Assembly: GCA_937911235.1 (NCBI GenBank)
Contig: CALDPN010000214.1
Span: forward strand, 1 to 14,358
Source of the DNA: an uncultured Bacteroidales bacterium
Lineage (GTDB): Bacteria > Bacteroidota > Bacteroidia > Bacteroidales > Paludibacteraceae
Length of the DNA stretch: 14,358 nucleotides
Reading direction: 5' to 3'
A program made the position numbers and the translations under genes. The notes beneath the pieces are model-generated. The model worked only from the letters and a program-made list of their open reading frames with translations, was not told the DNA's origin and ran no database searches. Below, piece after piece: positions 6,693 through 13,814 of the stretch; the first letter of the stretch is position 1; each line of letters begins with the position of its first letter.

Positions 6693-9608
6693 TTATTTTA
6701 CATAGTGAACTAATTCTATTGTACCTTTTTTGATGGTTTCATCTGGAAGTGTTGCCACATAGAAGTAAACTCCTGGCATAGCATTAGCGCCTTTGATTGT
6801 GCCATCCCAACCGTCTTCGCTTTCAGCTACCACATTTCCATAACGGTCCATAATCATTACTTTAATACCATAACCTTGCACGAAAGTATCATTTACACCA
6901 TCTTGGTTTAGTGGATTGAATGCTGTTGGCCAAATAAGTTCTTTTTCTCTAATGCTAAATTCAATATCTTCTGTAACACAACCATTGAACTCGGTGATGA
7001 AACATTTGTTACTTTCTGTAATAGCAGTTGTAAATTCTGTTTCAGCAGTAGATGCTAAAACTTCGCCACTACAAGACTTATAGGTAATTAAATCTGCAGC
7101 AGATAGTGTCCAACCTTCGATAGAAGTTTTGATAGTTATATTTTCTTCGTCATTTACAATAAGTGACGCCTGAGTATTTAATTCTTGACCATCTGCATTA
7201 TAAACAGAATTTGTAATTACAATAGGTTTTACAAAAATTGGTTCACTTTCTTTGCCGTCTGTAGTTTGAGCTTTTATATAAACCCCATTTGTATTTTCTT
7301 CTGGAACATCAAATGTAATAGGAGTTCCCACAGCAGAATATTCTGTATATTCAATTCCATCTGCAGAATAATACCATTTAATCTTACTTGGCTCAATATC
7401 TGTGATTCCTTCTATAGTAATTTCATTACAATCTCTAGATTTCTCTTGAATTTCTATAGGTAAAAGTTTTTCTATTGTAACTTCTGCTTCACAACCTTCT
7501 GCTACTACTTTTACAGATGCTTTTTCGCTTTTTAGAGTATAATAGATAAATGAATTTGTGGTTTCATCTATTAAGCTATATTCTGAACCTGCAGAGGTTA
7601 AATCTTTTTCAAACCATTGATATTTATCATTTTCTCCCAAGTCATATTTCATAGTAGAAGCCGTTAATTTTACATTGCTTCCTATATAAGTTTTATTTGG
7701 ACTTGCAACTAGGTTTATTCCTCTCAGAGACACTTTAACAGCAGGACTAGTTACTAAGTCTGTATAAATTCTAAAGTATGTATCTGCAGTAAGAGTGTAT
7801 TCCAATGTATAAGCATTTTTTGGAGCGTCTAGATTGCTCCAATTTTTACCATCTTTTGAGATTTGCCACCAGAAATCTATTAAACCACTTGGGTCATCGT
7901 ATTTTTTTGCTTCTAATGTAACCTCGTTACAACTACGTTCTTTTACTGAGACTTCTAAGTTTGGAGCACAAAGCACTGTAATAGTATTTGATACTGCCAC
8001 AGGAGCACATTTTGATAAATTTCCTGCAATATAGTCCAATGCATCTGCCTCATTTGCTGTTGCCACCACATAATATTGAGTATATGGGGTAATTTTTGTA
8101 TATATCGCTGTTATGTTATCATATTCCGCCTTGTGAACAAACTCAGTGCTACCTTGCTCTTTTACATACCATAAATAATAAGGATTGTCAAACACCACTT
8201 CTGCCATACCTTCTTCTAAATCTAGATAGATATCAGAACCACATGAACCTGAAACTTGGTCGTCTTTTATTTCTACCTCTGGCACTAAGCTAGAAACTGA
8301 CAAACTAACTTCTGGCACACAAATGCTAAATGAAATATCATCTACCATAAAGTCGTTGCCATTACCACCTTCTATGCAGTTGTAGATTTCTACTGTAAGT
8401 TTATCGTTATTGCCAGAATTGAATGAAGTCTCACCTTTTACCCAACCATCTTCTGGTTTTATTTCATTAATTTGAAGTGTAGCCGATTCTATAATATTTC
8501 TATTTTGGTCGCGAACCACAAATTTCATAGAGATTTGTGTACTTACACGTTCTGGATTGGCAGCATTTGCAAACCAAGCAGAGAAAATCATGTTTGTATT
8601 AGAACAAGGCATATCTACTGTACGAGAATATACCAATTGTTCTGATTGACCTTGAAGATTTGCTGCATTAACCATAAGCATTGCACCCCACTCTCCATTT
8701 TTTAGTCCACCAAAAGTGTGGTCATAAAGGTCGCGGAACCATAAACTTTGTCCTTCTACTCCGTTACAAGAATTATCATTATGATCCAAACCACCATAAC
8801 CTGCAAATTTAGGGTTGGTCATAATGGCGTATGTACCTTCTGCCTTAAGTGGTTTACAATTATCAACAAAAGTGTATATTGAAGTATTAATATAGTTTAC
8901 AGAACCACTACTACGAGATGTTTCTGAAGAAAGAGTTCCAAAGTCTTCTATGAAAAGATTGTGCTGTGCAGAGTTTGTAGCACATTTGTATTCTGAACTA
9001 ACACATACTTCATTTGAGATAATCTCTGCACCTGTTGCTTCCATTGTTATAGCACGATAACATGTTTCACCTGCCTCGGGTGCGTCTGTTACTGTTGAAC
9101 CTAATTTTGGAGCTCCTGCATCATCCCTTAAGTCTACCCAATCTAGACTATTGGTTCTTTTTTGCCAACGAGTTCTACCTAAGTCTATGCCAGTTTGAGT
9201 TTCTGCAATTAATGTAACAGATTCTCCTAAAGCTAATTCTGTTTTACTAACAGAGATTATCAAATTTTCTGGAATTGTCACTGTAACTATCACTGAATTA
9301 GAACGTTCTTCATTACACTCCGCATAATACTCTGTTGTTTTTTGAGGGATTAATGTGATTGGATTTGAGGTATCACTCAATGCTAATGGGAAAAATGTAT
9401 TTTCTTCTTTTTGATACCAAGTTAGAGTCGCATCACTAGGGAAACCTGTTAAATTTGCAGTTATTACTACAGATTCTCCTAGCATAACATCTGTTTTATC
9501 TACAGAAATAGAGATAGATTGAGCCTGAATTACATGACTCATACTTAAAAGAGCAACCAATAAAACAGTTATTCGCTGCAAAGATTGCCATAATTTGATT
9601 TTTTTCAT
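6693..9608 (-). CDS. Large Ig-rich surface protein with type-B T9SS sorting domain
   Basis: A 971-aa secreted protein. The signal peptide ends at IQAQ (residue 30). Residues 31-112 and 115-203 are tandem Ig-like domains sharing the motif ISV.KT...LGES(V). Residues about 215-430 form a jelly-roll-like domain starting LFIEDFG and ending DFMVDDISFSI, a pattern seen in carbohydrate-binding and MAM-like modules. Several further Ig-like or beta-sandwich repeats follow to about residue 885. Residues 888-971 match the gliding-motility-associated C-terminal (CHU_C, type B) domain: WPTAFNPLNQDGVNDTF, MDRYGNVV, WDGTIKGANAMPGVYFYVA. That domain directs export through the T9SS and retention by PorP/SprF partners. 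It is probably a filamentous adhesin or sheath protein; the ligand is unknown. It is the first gene of the operon, with a -7 box about 35 bases upstream. Confidence 0.88.
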   Translation of the reverse strand: MKKIKLWQSLQRITVLLVALLSMSHVIQAQSISISVDKTDVMLGESVVITANLTGFPSDATLTWYQKEENTFFPLALSDTSNPITLIPQKTTEYYAECNEERSNSVIVTVTIPENLIISVSKTELALGESVTLIAETQTGIDLGRTRWQKRTNSLDWVDLRDDAGAPKLGSTVTDAPEAGETCYRAITMEATGAEIISNEVCVSSEYKCATNSAQHNLFIEDFGTLSSETSRSSGSVNYINTSIYTFVDNCKPLKAEGTYAIMTNPKFAGYGGLDHNDNSCNGVEGQSLWFRDLYDHTFGGLKNGEWGAMLMVNAANLQGQSEQLVYSRTVDMPCSNTNMIFSAWFANAANPERVSTQISMKFVVRDQNRNIIESATLQINEIKPEDGWVKGETSFNSGNNDKLTVEIYNCIEGGNGNDFMVDDISFSICVPEVSLSVSSLVPEVEIKDDQVSGSCGSDIYLDLEEGMAEVVFDNPYYLWYVKEQGSTEFVHKAEYDNITAIYTKITPYTQYYVVATANEADALDYIAGNLSKCAPVAVSNTITVLCAPNLEVSVKERSCNEVTLEAKKYDDPSGLIDFWWQISKDGKNWSNLDAPKNAYTLEYTLTADTYFRIYTDLVTSPAVKVSLRGINLVASPNKTYIGSNVKLTASTMKYDLGENDKYQWFEKDLTSAGSEYSLIDETTNSFIYYTLKSEKASVKVVAEGCEAEVTIEKLLPIEIQEKSRDCNEITIEGITDIEPSKIKWYYSADGIEYTEYSAVGTPITFDVPEENTNGVYIKAQTTDGKESEPIFVKPIVITNSVYNADGQELNTQASLIVNDEENITIKTSIEGWTLSAADLITYKSCSGEVLASTAETEFTTAITESNKCFITEFNGCVTEDIEFSIREKELIWPTAFNPLNQDGVNDTFVQGYGIKVMIMDRYGNVVAESEDGWDGTIKGANAMPGVYFYVATLPDETIKKGTIELVHYVK

Positions 9609-9642
9609 ATTGATTTTTTTGGTTTATTTTAATCTTAATCGC

Positions 9643-9650
9643 CAAAATTA
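9643..9650 (-). promoter_or_regulatory. -7 box of the T9SS adhesin operon
   Basis: TAATTTTG on the minus strand matches TAnnTTTG exactly. Transcription would begin near 9636, giving a leader of about 28 bases before the ATG at 9608. No good TTTG -33 element is visible in the T-rich DNA upstream. Confidence 0.45.
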
Positions 9651-9693
9651 GTAAATTTTATTAGTAATAAAGAAAAAAATCGTTAAAATAATG

Positions 9694-9701
9694 TAAATTT
9701 G
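9694..9701 (+). promoter_or_regulatory. -7 box immediately before yigZ
   Basis: TAAATTTG matches the consensus and ends 4 bases before the yigZ ATG at 9706. If it is used, transcription would start about at the ATG, giving a leaderless or nearly leaderless mRNA. It is arranged divergently from the adhesin promoter 43 bases away. Confidence 0.35.
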
Positions 9702-9705
9702 CAGT

Positions 9706-10083
9706 ATGAAAAAATTAGATTTTAACATTTTGGGTCCTATAGGCGAAGGCATATACAAAGAAAAAGGAAGTAAATTTATTGGCTATGCCTTGCATGTGGA
9801 TAGTACCGACAAAGTGAAAGAAATAGTAAACGCTTATAAGAAAGAACACCATAAAGCACGTCACGTGTGCTATGCCTACAAGATTGGAAACGACATACGT
9901 GCCAACGACAATGGCGAGCCTTCTGGCACAGCAGGACGCCCTATCCTACGTCAGATAGAAGCTTCGGGGAAAGAAAATCTACTAGTAGTGGTGGTACGTT
10001 ACTTCGGAGGCACTCTCTTAGGCACGGGAGGACTAATAAACGCGTATAAACTTGCATCGCAAGAAGCGATAAAAGAGTTATAG
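9706..10083 (+). CDS. yigZ: YigZ/IMPACT-family protein, N-terminal domain only
   Basis: A 125-aa protein carrying a complete UPF0029/Impact N-terminal domain: KGSKFIGYA near the start, then ARHVCYAYKIG, DNGEPSGTAGRPIL (68-81) and VVRYFGGTLLGTGGLINAY (96-114). Bacterial YigZ proteins are usually about 205 aa, with a second ferredoxin-like domain after this. Here the frame stops at TAG right after the first domain, and no remnant of the second domain follows, because the DNA downstream encodes the DUF4270 protein on the other strand. The two stop codons overlap (10078-10083). The family is linked to translation-related regulation, but the bacterial function is not well defined. The short form may still fold, as the conserved signature block is intact. 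Confidence 0.85.
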   Translation: MKKLDFNILGPIGEGIYKEKGSKFIGYALHVDSTDKVKEIVNAYKKEHHKARHVCYAYKIGNDIRANDNGEPSGTAGRPILRQIEASGKENLLVVVVRYFGGTLLGTGGLINAYKLASQEAIKEL

Positions 10084-11409
10084 TTTTGTATAAGTAACAC
10101 TCAACCTCATATTCGAATCATTACTACCACTACGGAGTCTCACACCAGAAGGACGGAATTGGTGACGAATAACAGCATCGGTACCAAGAATATCGGTAGC
10201 ACCTGTTACTGGCAGTATGTAGAACGGATTCACTTCTTCTTCAGAATCTCCATTTAGTAGAATGCTATGTAGATAATCTGCTAGATTATTAAATCTATAT
10301 GCTCTGATATCACTTTCGTACACACCAAGCACACTTGTAATGCCTTCGGCTGGATACAAACTTTGAGTAAAGAACTTCTCTGTATCGGCTTCGCGTATTA
10401 AGATTACAAACGGAGGCATATCCAATTCTGTAAGTGAACTATCGGCACAAAGAGCTTCTTCCACTATAAGAGACATATTGTTTATGCTAATAATATCACC
10501 TTCTTCGTAACCTAGTCTTTCTCTGATACGCTCAATTGGAAGTTGCAGTTTAGGCACCATACCTATATAAGAAGACATATACACCAAACTATCTGGTATT
10601 GTTTCTAAATCTGGTGCTTTAACATTAGAAATTCTAAGTACACTTGTAGTTTCTTTGTTTACTGGATAAACTCTCACCTTGTTTACTATAGAGTCTGGTT
10701 TAGTAGCTTTTGGCACATAATCGTATGCTACTTCCAAGTTTACAGAGTCTACATTTAATACCACTTGACCAGTAAATTCATTTGTAACGTAAACACCCTT
10801 AAGCAGATTTAAGAATTTTTCTTGACTTTGTGTTATACTTCTGTCCGAGATAAGTTTTTCACCAATTGAAAGAGGTAGGTCTATTCTTACTGTATTACAA
10901 TAATCGTCTTCTTCTAGAATAGAATCTGGCACAGTAGGGTCGTATGCCACATATACCTTTTTACCTAATACTACAGACTTGTCGCAGTATTCTTCTACAC
11001 TTATATTTGTAGTATAGTTGGTTTCAAATTCTAGAGGTTTGCTAAGTTGATAAACAGTAGCTTCTTGCACTGCAGTAGAGTCGCCAAAGAAGGTTTTGTA
11101 ATAAAGCACCACTTGCACAGAAGTAGCTTTGGCTGTAGAAGGATAATCTGCATTCAAATATCTAAACTCTGCAAGAAAGTCTAATCTGGCAGTACCATAA
11201 ATAGGATCTTCATAATTACCCAAGAGTAATTTATCAGACTCAGAATATCTGTCTTTTATAAACGCAGTGGTAGCCGAAACAGAAAAAGAATCTGTTTTGA
11301 CTGACAATTTATCTTCGGTTGGTTGGATTTCAGTACCTATTTCATTTGCCTCGCAAGCGGCAAACATTAAAGAAGCAAGGAATAATATTATTCCAGTCCA
11401 ATTTTTCAT
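10078..11409 (-). CDS. DUF4270-family lipoprotein
   Basis: A 443-aa lipoprotein. The signal ends in LMFAAC (Cys19). The mature protein begins EANEIGTEIQP and has SVSATTAFIKDRYSESDKLLLGNYEDPIYGTARLDFLAEF, the pattern that defines DUF4270 (a sentence about returning 'GNYEDPIYG' strands is typical of this family). The rest is predicted to be beta-rich with a central DSVNLEVAYDY segment and a C-terminal strand LRSGSNDSNMRLSVTYTKL. DUF4270 proteins are conserved in Bacteroidetes and thought to be outer-membrane lipoproteins; the function is unknown. It starts 7 bases after the GT5-like gene stops, so the two share a transcript. Its 3' end overlaps yigZ by 6 bases on the opposite strand. Confidence 0.82.
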   Translation of the reverse strand: MKNWTGIILFLASLMFAACEANEIGTEIQPTEDKLSVKTDSFSVSATTAFIKDRYSESDKLLLGNYEDPIYGTARLDFLAEFRYLNADYPSTAKATSVQVVLYYKTFFGDSTAVQEATVYQLSKPLEFETNYTTNISVEEYCDKSVVLGKKVYVAYDPTVPDSILEEDDYCNTVRIDLPLSIGEKLISDRSITQSQEKFLNLLKGVYVTNEFTGQVVLNVDSVNLEVAYDYVPKATKPDSIVNKVRVYPVNKETTSVLRISNVKAPDLETIPDSLVYMSSYIGMVPKLQLPIERIRERLGYEEGDIISINNMSLIVEEALCADSSLTELDMPPFVILIREADTEKFFTQSLYPAEGITSVLGVYESDIRAYRFNNLADYLHSILLNGDSEEEVNPFYILPVTGATDILGTDAVIRHQFRPSGVRLRSGSNDSNMRLSVTYTKL

Positions 11410-11416
11410 CTGTAAC

Positions 11417-12226
11417 TTATTTTTCTAATACTTTGTCGTAAAATTCGTTGTACGAAGTTACATAATTTTCTTCAGAAACGTAAGGAAGGAACAATTTTTG
11501 AGAATTTTTAATATCTTCCAACAAGTTTGCGTTCACATTTTCAGACGCTTGAATAATACCATCAGAATATTGCATAGCAAGTTTTGATAGAGTCTCATAA
11601 TTTGCATTACCTGCTACTGCAGACACATCTGCAAGGTCGATGCCGTTCATTAAGATTTTCTCATTCAATCTGTCTGACATTGGAGTAGTAAACTCATCAT
11701 TGTATAAAGAATAGACTACCTTAGAATTTTCAAAGAATGGGTCGTCGTGATATGCTGTTTTAACCATTACTGGCACAATAGCCGACATCCAACCATGGCA
11801 GTGAATAATATCTGGAGTCCAACGTAGTTTCTTAACAGTTTCTAATACACCACGTGCAAAGAAGATTGCTCTTTCGTCGTTGTCTGCAAAGTCGTTACCA
11901 GCTTCATCTTTCACAACAAAACGACGTTTAAAAAACTCTTCGTTGTCGATGAAGTAAACTTGGATACGTGCAGCTGGAATAGAAGCCACCTTAATAATTA
12001 ATTGATGGTCTGTGTCATCAATTATAAGGTTCATACCAGAGAGGCGAATAACTTCGTGTAATTGATTTCTTCTTTCGTTTACACAGCCATATTTTGGCAT
12101 AAAAGTACGTATTTCCCTACCCAATTCTTGAATTGCTTGGGGCAACTGACGGCTCTTATTTGCGATTTCAGACTCTGGTAAATAAGGAAAAATTTCTTGT
12201 GTTATGTATAATACTTTTACTGCCAT
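11417..12226 (-). CDS. Glycogen-synthase-like GT5 N-terminal domain protein
   Basis: A 269-aa protein from the ATG at 12226 (MAVKVLYITQEIFPYLPESE). An upstream TTG at 12253 is rejected because it lies inside the likely -7 box. The sequence resembles the starch/glycogen synthase catalytic N-terminal domain: LPQAIQELGREIRTFMPKYG, RRNQLHEVIRLSGMNLIIDD, VYFIDNEEFF, DNDERAIFFARGVLETVKKL, PDIIHCHGWMSA. The KxGG loop that binds ADP-glucose in true synthases is absent (PESEIANKSRQLP here), and the second Rossmann domain with the catalytic glutamates is missing. Bacteroidales carry such single-domain proteins beside panC, so this is the family form and not a local deletion. Sugar transfer is therefore doubtful; a binding or regulatory role is possible. 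It is co-transcribed with the DUF4270 gene. Confidence 0.82.
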   Translation of the reverse strand: MAVKVLYITQEIFPYLPESEIANKSRQLPQAIQELGREIRTFMPKYGCVNERRNQLHEVIRLSGMNLIIDDTDHQLIIKVASIPAARIQVYFIDNEEFFKRRFVVKDEAGNDFADNDERAIFFARGVLETVKKLRWTPDIIHCHGWMSAIVPVMVKTAYHDDPFFENSKVVYSLYNDEFTTPMSDRLNEKILMNGIDLADVSAVAGNANYETLSKLAMQYSDGIIQASENVNANLLEDIKNSQKLFLPYVSEENYVTSYNEFYDKVLEK

Positions 12227-12250
12227 AATAATAAAAAAACAATTACTTTG

Positions 12251-12258
12251 CAAAGATA
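12251..12258 (-). promoter_or_regulatory. -7 box of the GT5-like/DUF4270 operon
   Basis: TATCTTTG on the minus strand is a perfect TAnnTTTG match, and TATCTTTGC is also found before the SPOR gene. An ATTG at 22 bases upstream is a poor -33 element. Transcription would begin near 12243, leaving a 17-base leader before the ATG at 12226. Confidence 0.5.
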
Positions 12259-12312
12259 TAAAAAAAAATCCTTAAATTTACAATTATTTAGATATAAATT
12301 TTTATCTAATGC

Positions 12313-12343
12313 TTTGGTACAATGGTAATTTTATCTAATTTTG
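12313..12343 (+). promoter_or_regulatory. Consensus Bacteroidota promoter of panCD
   Basis: TTTG (12313-12316), a 19-base spacer and TAATTTTG (12336-12343) match the -33/-7 consensus exactly. Transcription should begin near 12350, with a short leader before the panC ATG at 12366. An 11-base direct repeat TTTTATCTAAT occurs at 12300-12310 and 12329-12339, flanking the -33 element. It could be a regulator site or chance. Confidence 0.65.
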
Positions 12344-12365
12344 TGCCCGAAAAATAAACCAAACT

Positions 12366-13199
12366 ATGATAGTAGTAGAAACTATAAAAGACTTAAAACA
12401 AGAGTTAGCAAAGTACAACTCTAAGAATATTGGTTTTGTACCTACAATGGGAGCACTTCACAGTGGCCACATTTCTCTTGTAGAACGCTGTGTGAAAGAA
12501 AATGATGTTTGTGTGGTGAGTGTTTTTGTAAACCCTACACAATTCAACGATAAAGCAGACTTAGAACGCTACCCTCGCACCGAAGAAGCAGACAAAAAAC
12601 TTCTTGAGGCTGCAGGTTGCGACATTGTTTTTATGCCTGGGGTAGAAGAAATGTATCCAGAGGAAGACACTCGCGTGTTCAACTTTGGTAGCATCGAAAC
12701 TGTAATGGAAGGCAAATATCGCCCAGGTCACTTCAATGGCGTGGCACAAATTGTGAGTAAACTTTTCGACGCTGTAGAGCCTACTCGCTCATATTTTGGC
12801 GAAAAAGACTTCCAACAAGTGGCAATCATTAGAGATATGGTTCGCCAACTAAATCTGCCTGTAGAAATTATTGCTTGCCCTATCATTCGTGAAGAAAGTG
12901 GTCTTGCTCGTAGCAGTAGAAATGAACTTTTATCTGCCGAAGAACGTAAAAAAGCGGCTTTAATTTCACAAGTTTTGAGTAAAAGTGTTAACTTTGCAAA
13001 AGAAATGTCTGTGGACGAAGTAAAAAATTGGGTTATCGACCAATTTAAAACCGACGAAGTCTTCAGAATGGATTATTACGATATAGTAGATGGCAACAGT
13101 CTTCAAAGCGTTTCTTCTTGGGAAGAAAGTGATTACATTGTGGGTTGCATTGCTGTTTATTGTGGCAAAATAAGATTAATAGATAATATACACTACTAA
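12366..13199 (+). CDS. panC: Pantothenate synthetase
   Basis: A 277-aa protein of normal length. It ligates pantoate to beta-alanine using ATP, forming pantothenate by way of pantoyl-adenylate in the cytoplasm. The nucleotidyl-transferase HIGH-like motif is at residues 32-35 (PTMGALHSGH). Other conserved blocks are FVNPTQF (54-60), the pantoate-binding loop GKYRPGHFNGVAQIVSKLF (116-134), FGEKDFQQ (144-151) and the KMSKS-like loop region REESGLARSSRN (175-186). All look intact. It starts 16 bases after the predicted transcription start and is followed by panD after 3 bases, so the last two steps of beta-alanine supply and pantothenate formation are co-expressed. Confidence 0.97.
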   Translation: MIVVETIKDLKQELAKYNSKNIGFVPTMGALHSGHISLVERCVKENDVCVVSVFVNPTQFNDKADLERYPRTEEADKKLLEAAGCDIVFMPGVEEMYPEEDTRVFNFGSIETVMEGKYRPGHFNGVAQIVSKLFDAVEPTRSYFGEKDFQQVAIIRDMVRQLNLPVEIIACPIIREESGLARSSRNELLSAEERKKAALISQVLSKSVNFAKEMSVDEVKNWVIDQFKTDEVFRMDYYDIVDGNSLQSVSSWEESDYIVGCIAVYCGKIRLIDNIHY

Positions 13200-13202
13200 G
13201 AT

Positions 13203-13553
13203 ATGATGATAGAAATTCTTAAATCTAAGATTCACAGAGTAAGCGTAACCGACGCAAATCTTAACTATATTGGTAGCATTACCATCGACGAAGACCTTAT
13301 GGATGCTGCTGGCATAATTGAGAACGAAAAAGTGGCTGTGGTAAACAACAACAACGGCGAACGCTTTGAAACATACGTAATCAAGGGTGAAAGAGGCTCT
13401 GGTATTATTTGTACCAATGGTGCTGCTGCACGTAAAGTACAACCTGGTGATATTCTTATCATCACAGCTTACGCTTACATGGATTTGGAGGAAGCCAAAA
13501 CTTTCAAACCAAAAATTGTTCATCCAGATTCAACAACAAACTTACTTAAATAA
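13203..13553 (+). CDS. panD: Aspartate 1-decarboxylase (pyruvoyl enzyme proenzyme)
   Basis: A 116-aa protein that decarboxylates L-aspartate to beta-alanine, the other substrate of PanC. The self-cleavage site YIGS is at residues 22-25 (Gly24-Ser25), where Ser25 becomes the pyruvoyl cofactor. Lys9 and the later blocks NNNNGERFETYVIKGERGSG and TNGAAARKV are present. Two ATGs are adjacent (13203 and 13206). I use the first because it gives the Gly24-Ser25 numbering of the E. coli enzyme. It follows panC by 3 bases. I did not see a conventional terminator after it; the long hairpins at 13575-13797 may serve. Confidence 0.95.
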   Translation: MMIEILKSKIHRVSVTDANLNYIGSITIDEDLMDAAGIIENEKVAVVNNNNGERFETYVIKGERGSGIICTNGAAARKVQPGDILIITAYAYMDLEEAKTFKPKIVHPDSTTNLLK

Positions 13554-13574
13554 TTGAAAATTAGAGATTAGAAG

Positions 13575-13681
13575 TGAGGGGTTAGGAATTAGTACTAAGA
13601 AATTAGTATGAGGGGTTAAGACTTAGGAGTTAAAGAAAGACGCCTGCGGCAAAACTCCTAATTCCTAACCCCTCATACTAA
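13575..13681. repeat. Repeat cluster with a 29-bp hairpin arm (hairpin 1)
   Basis: Three related units occur here. The arm 13653-13681 is complementary to 13603-13631 (27 of 29 bases), and its middle part 13658-13675 is also a perfect 18-base complement of 13575-13592. Two alternative hairpins are thus possible. The left arms are imperfect direct repeats rich in GGGGTTAGG/TTAGGAGTT-like 7-base periodicity. The loop (13632-13652) contains GCCTGCGGC followed by A-rich sequence. No open reading frame or transposase is present. Confidence 0.75.
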
Positions 13682-13715
13682 CTTTCAACCTAAGTGCTTC
13701 TAAGACGAATTCAGA

Positions 13716-13797
13716 GTTAAGTTGGGAACTAGTATTTTGGAATTAAAGGAAACAGCCTACGGCAAAAAAATCCAAAATACTAGTTTCAAACTTTAAC
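13716..13797. repeat. Second long hairpin sharing the loop of hairpin 1 (hairpin 2)
   Basis: Arms 13727-13741 and 13771-13785 are perfectly complementary over 15 bases. With a few mismatches and one gap the match extends outward to 13716 and 13797. The stem sequence differs from hairpin 1, but the loop resembles its loop: 13744-13767 matches 13631-13654 at 19 of 24 positions, including GCCTRCGGCAAAA. The structure ends 17 bases before the radA start codon. Together with hairpin 1 it fills most of the 261-base gap between panD and radA; the DNA between them (13682-13715) shows nothing else. Confidence 0.75.
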
Positions 13798-13814
13798 GAA
13801 AAAAAATAAAACCT

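Noticed and set aside
10081..10160. Frameshifted remnant of the YigZ C-terminal domain
   Set aside because: The DNA after the yigZ stop is the 3' end of the DUF4270 gene on the other strand, and I see no YigZ-like residues in the plus frames.
12227..12253. TTG start codon for the GT5-like protein, adding nine residues
   Set aside because: It lies inside the perfect -7 box 12251-12258 and upstream of the predicted transcript start; MAVKVLYITQ is the normal family start.
13575..13681. Phase-variable invertible promoter
   Set aside because: No TAnnTTTG box lies between the arms, the loop is very short and no recombinase gene is in the window. Inversion is kept only as a low-priority test.
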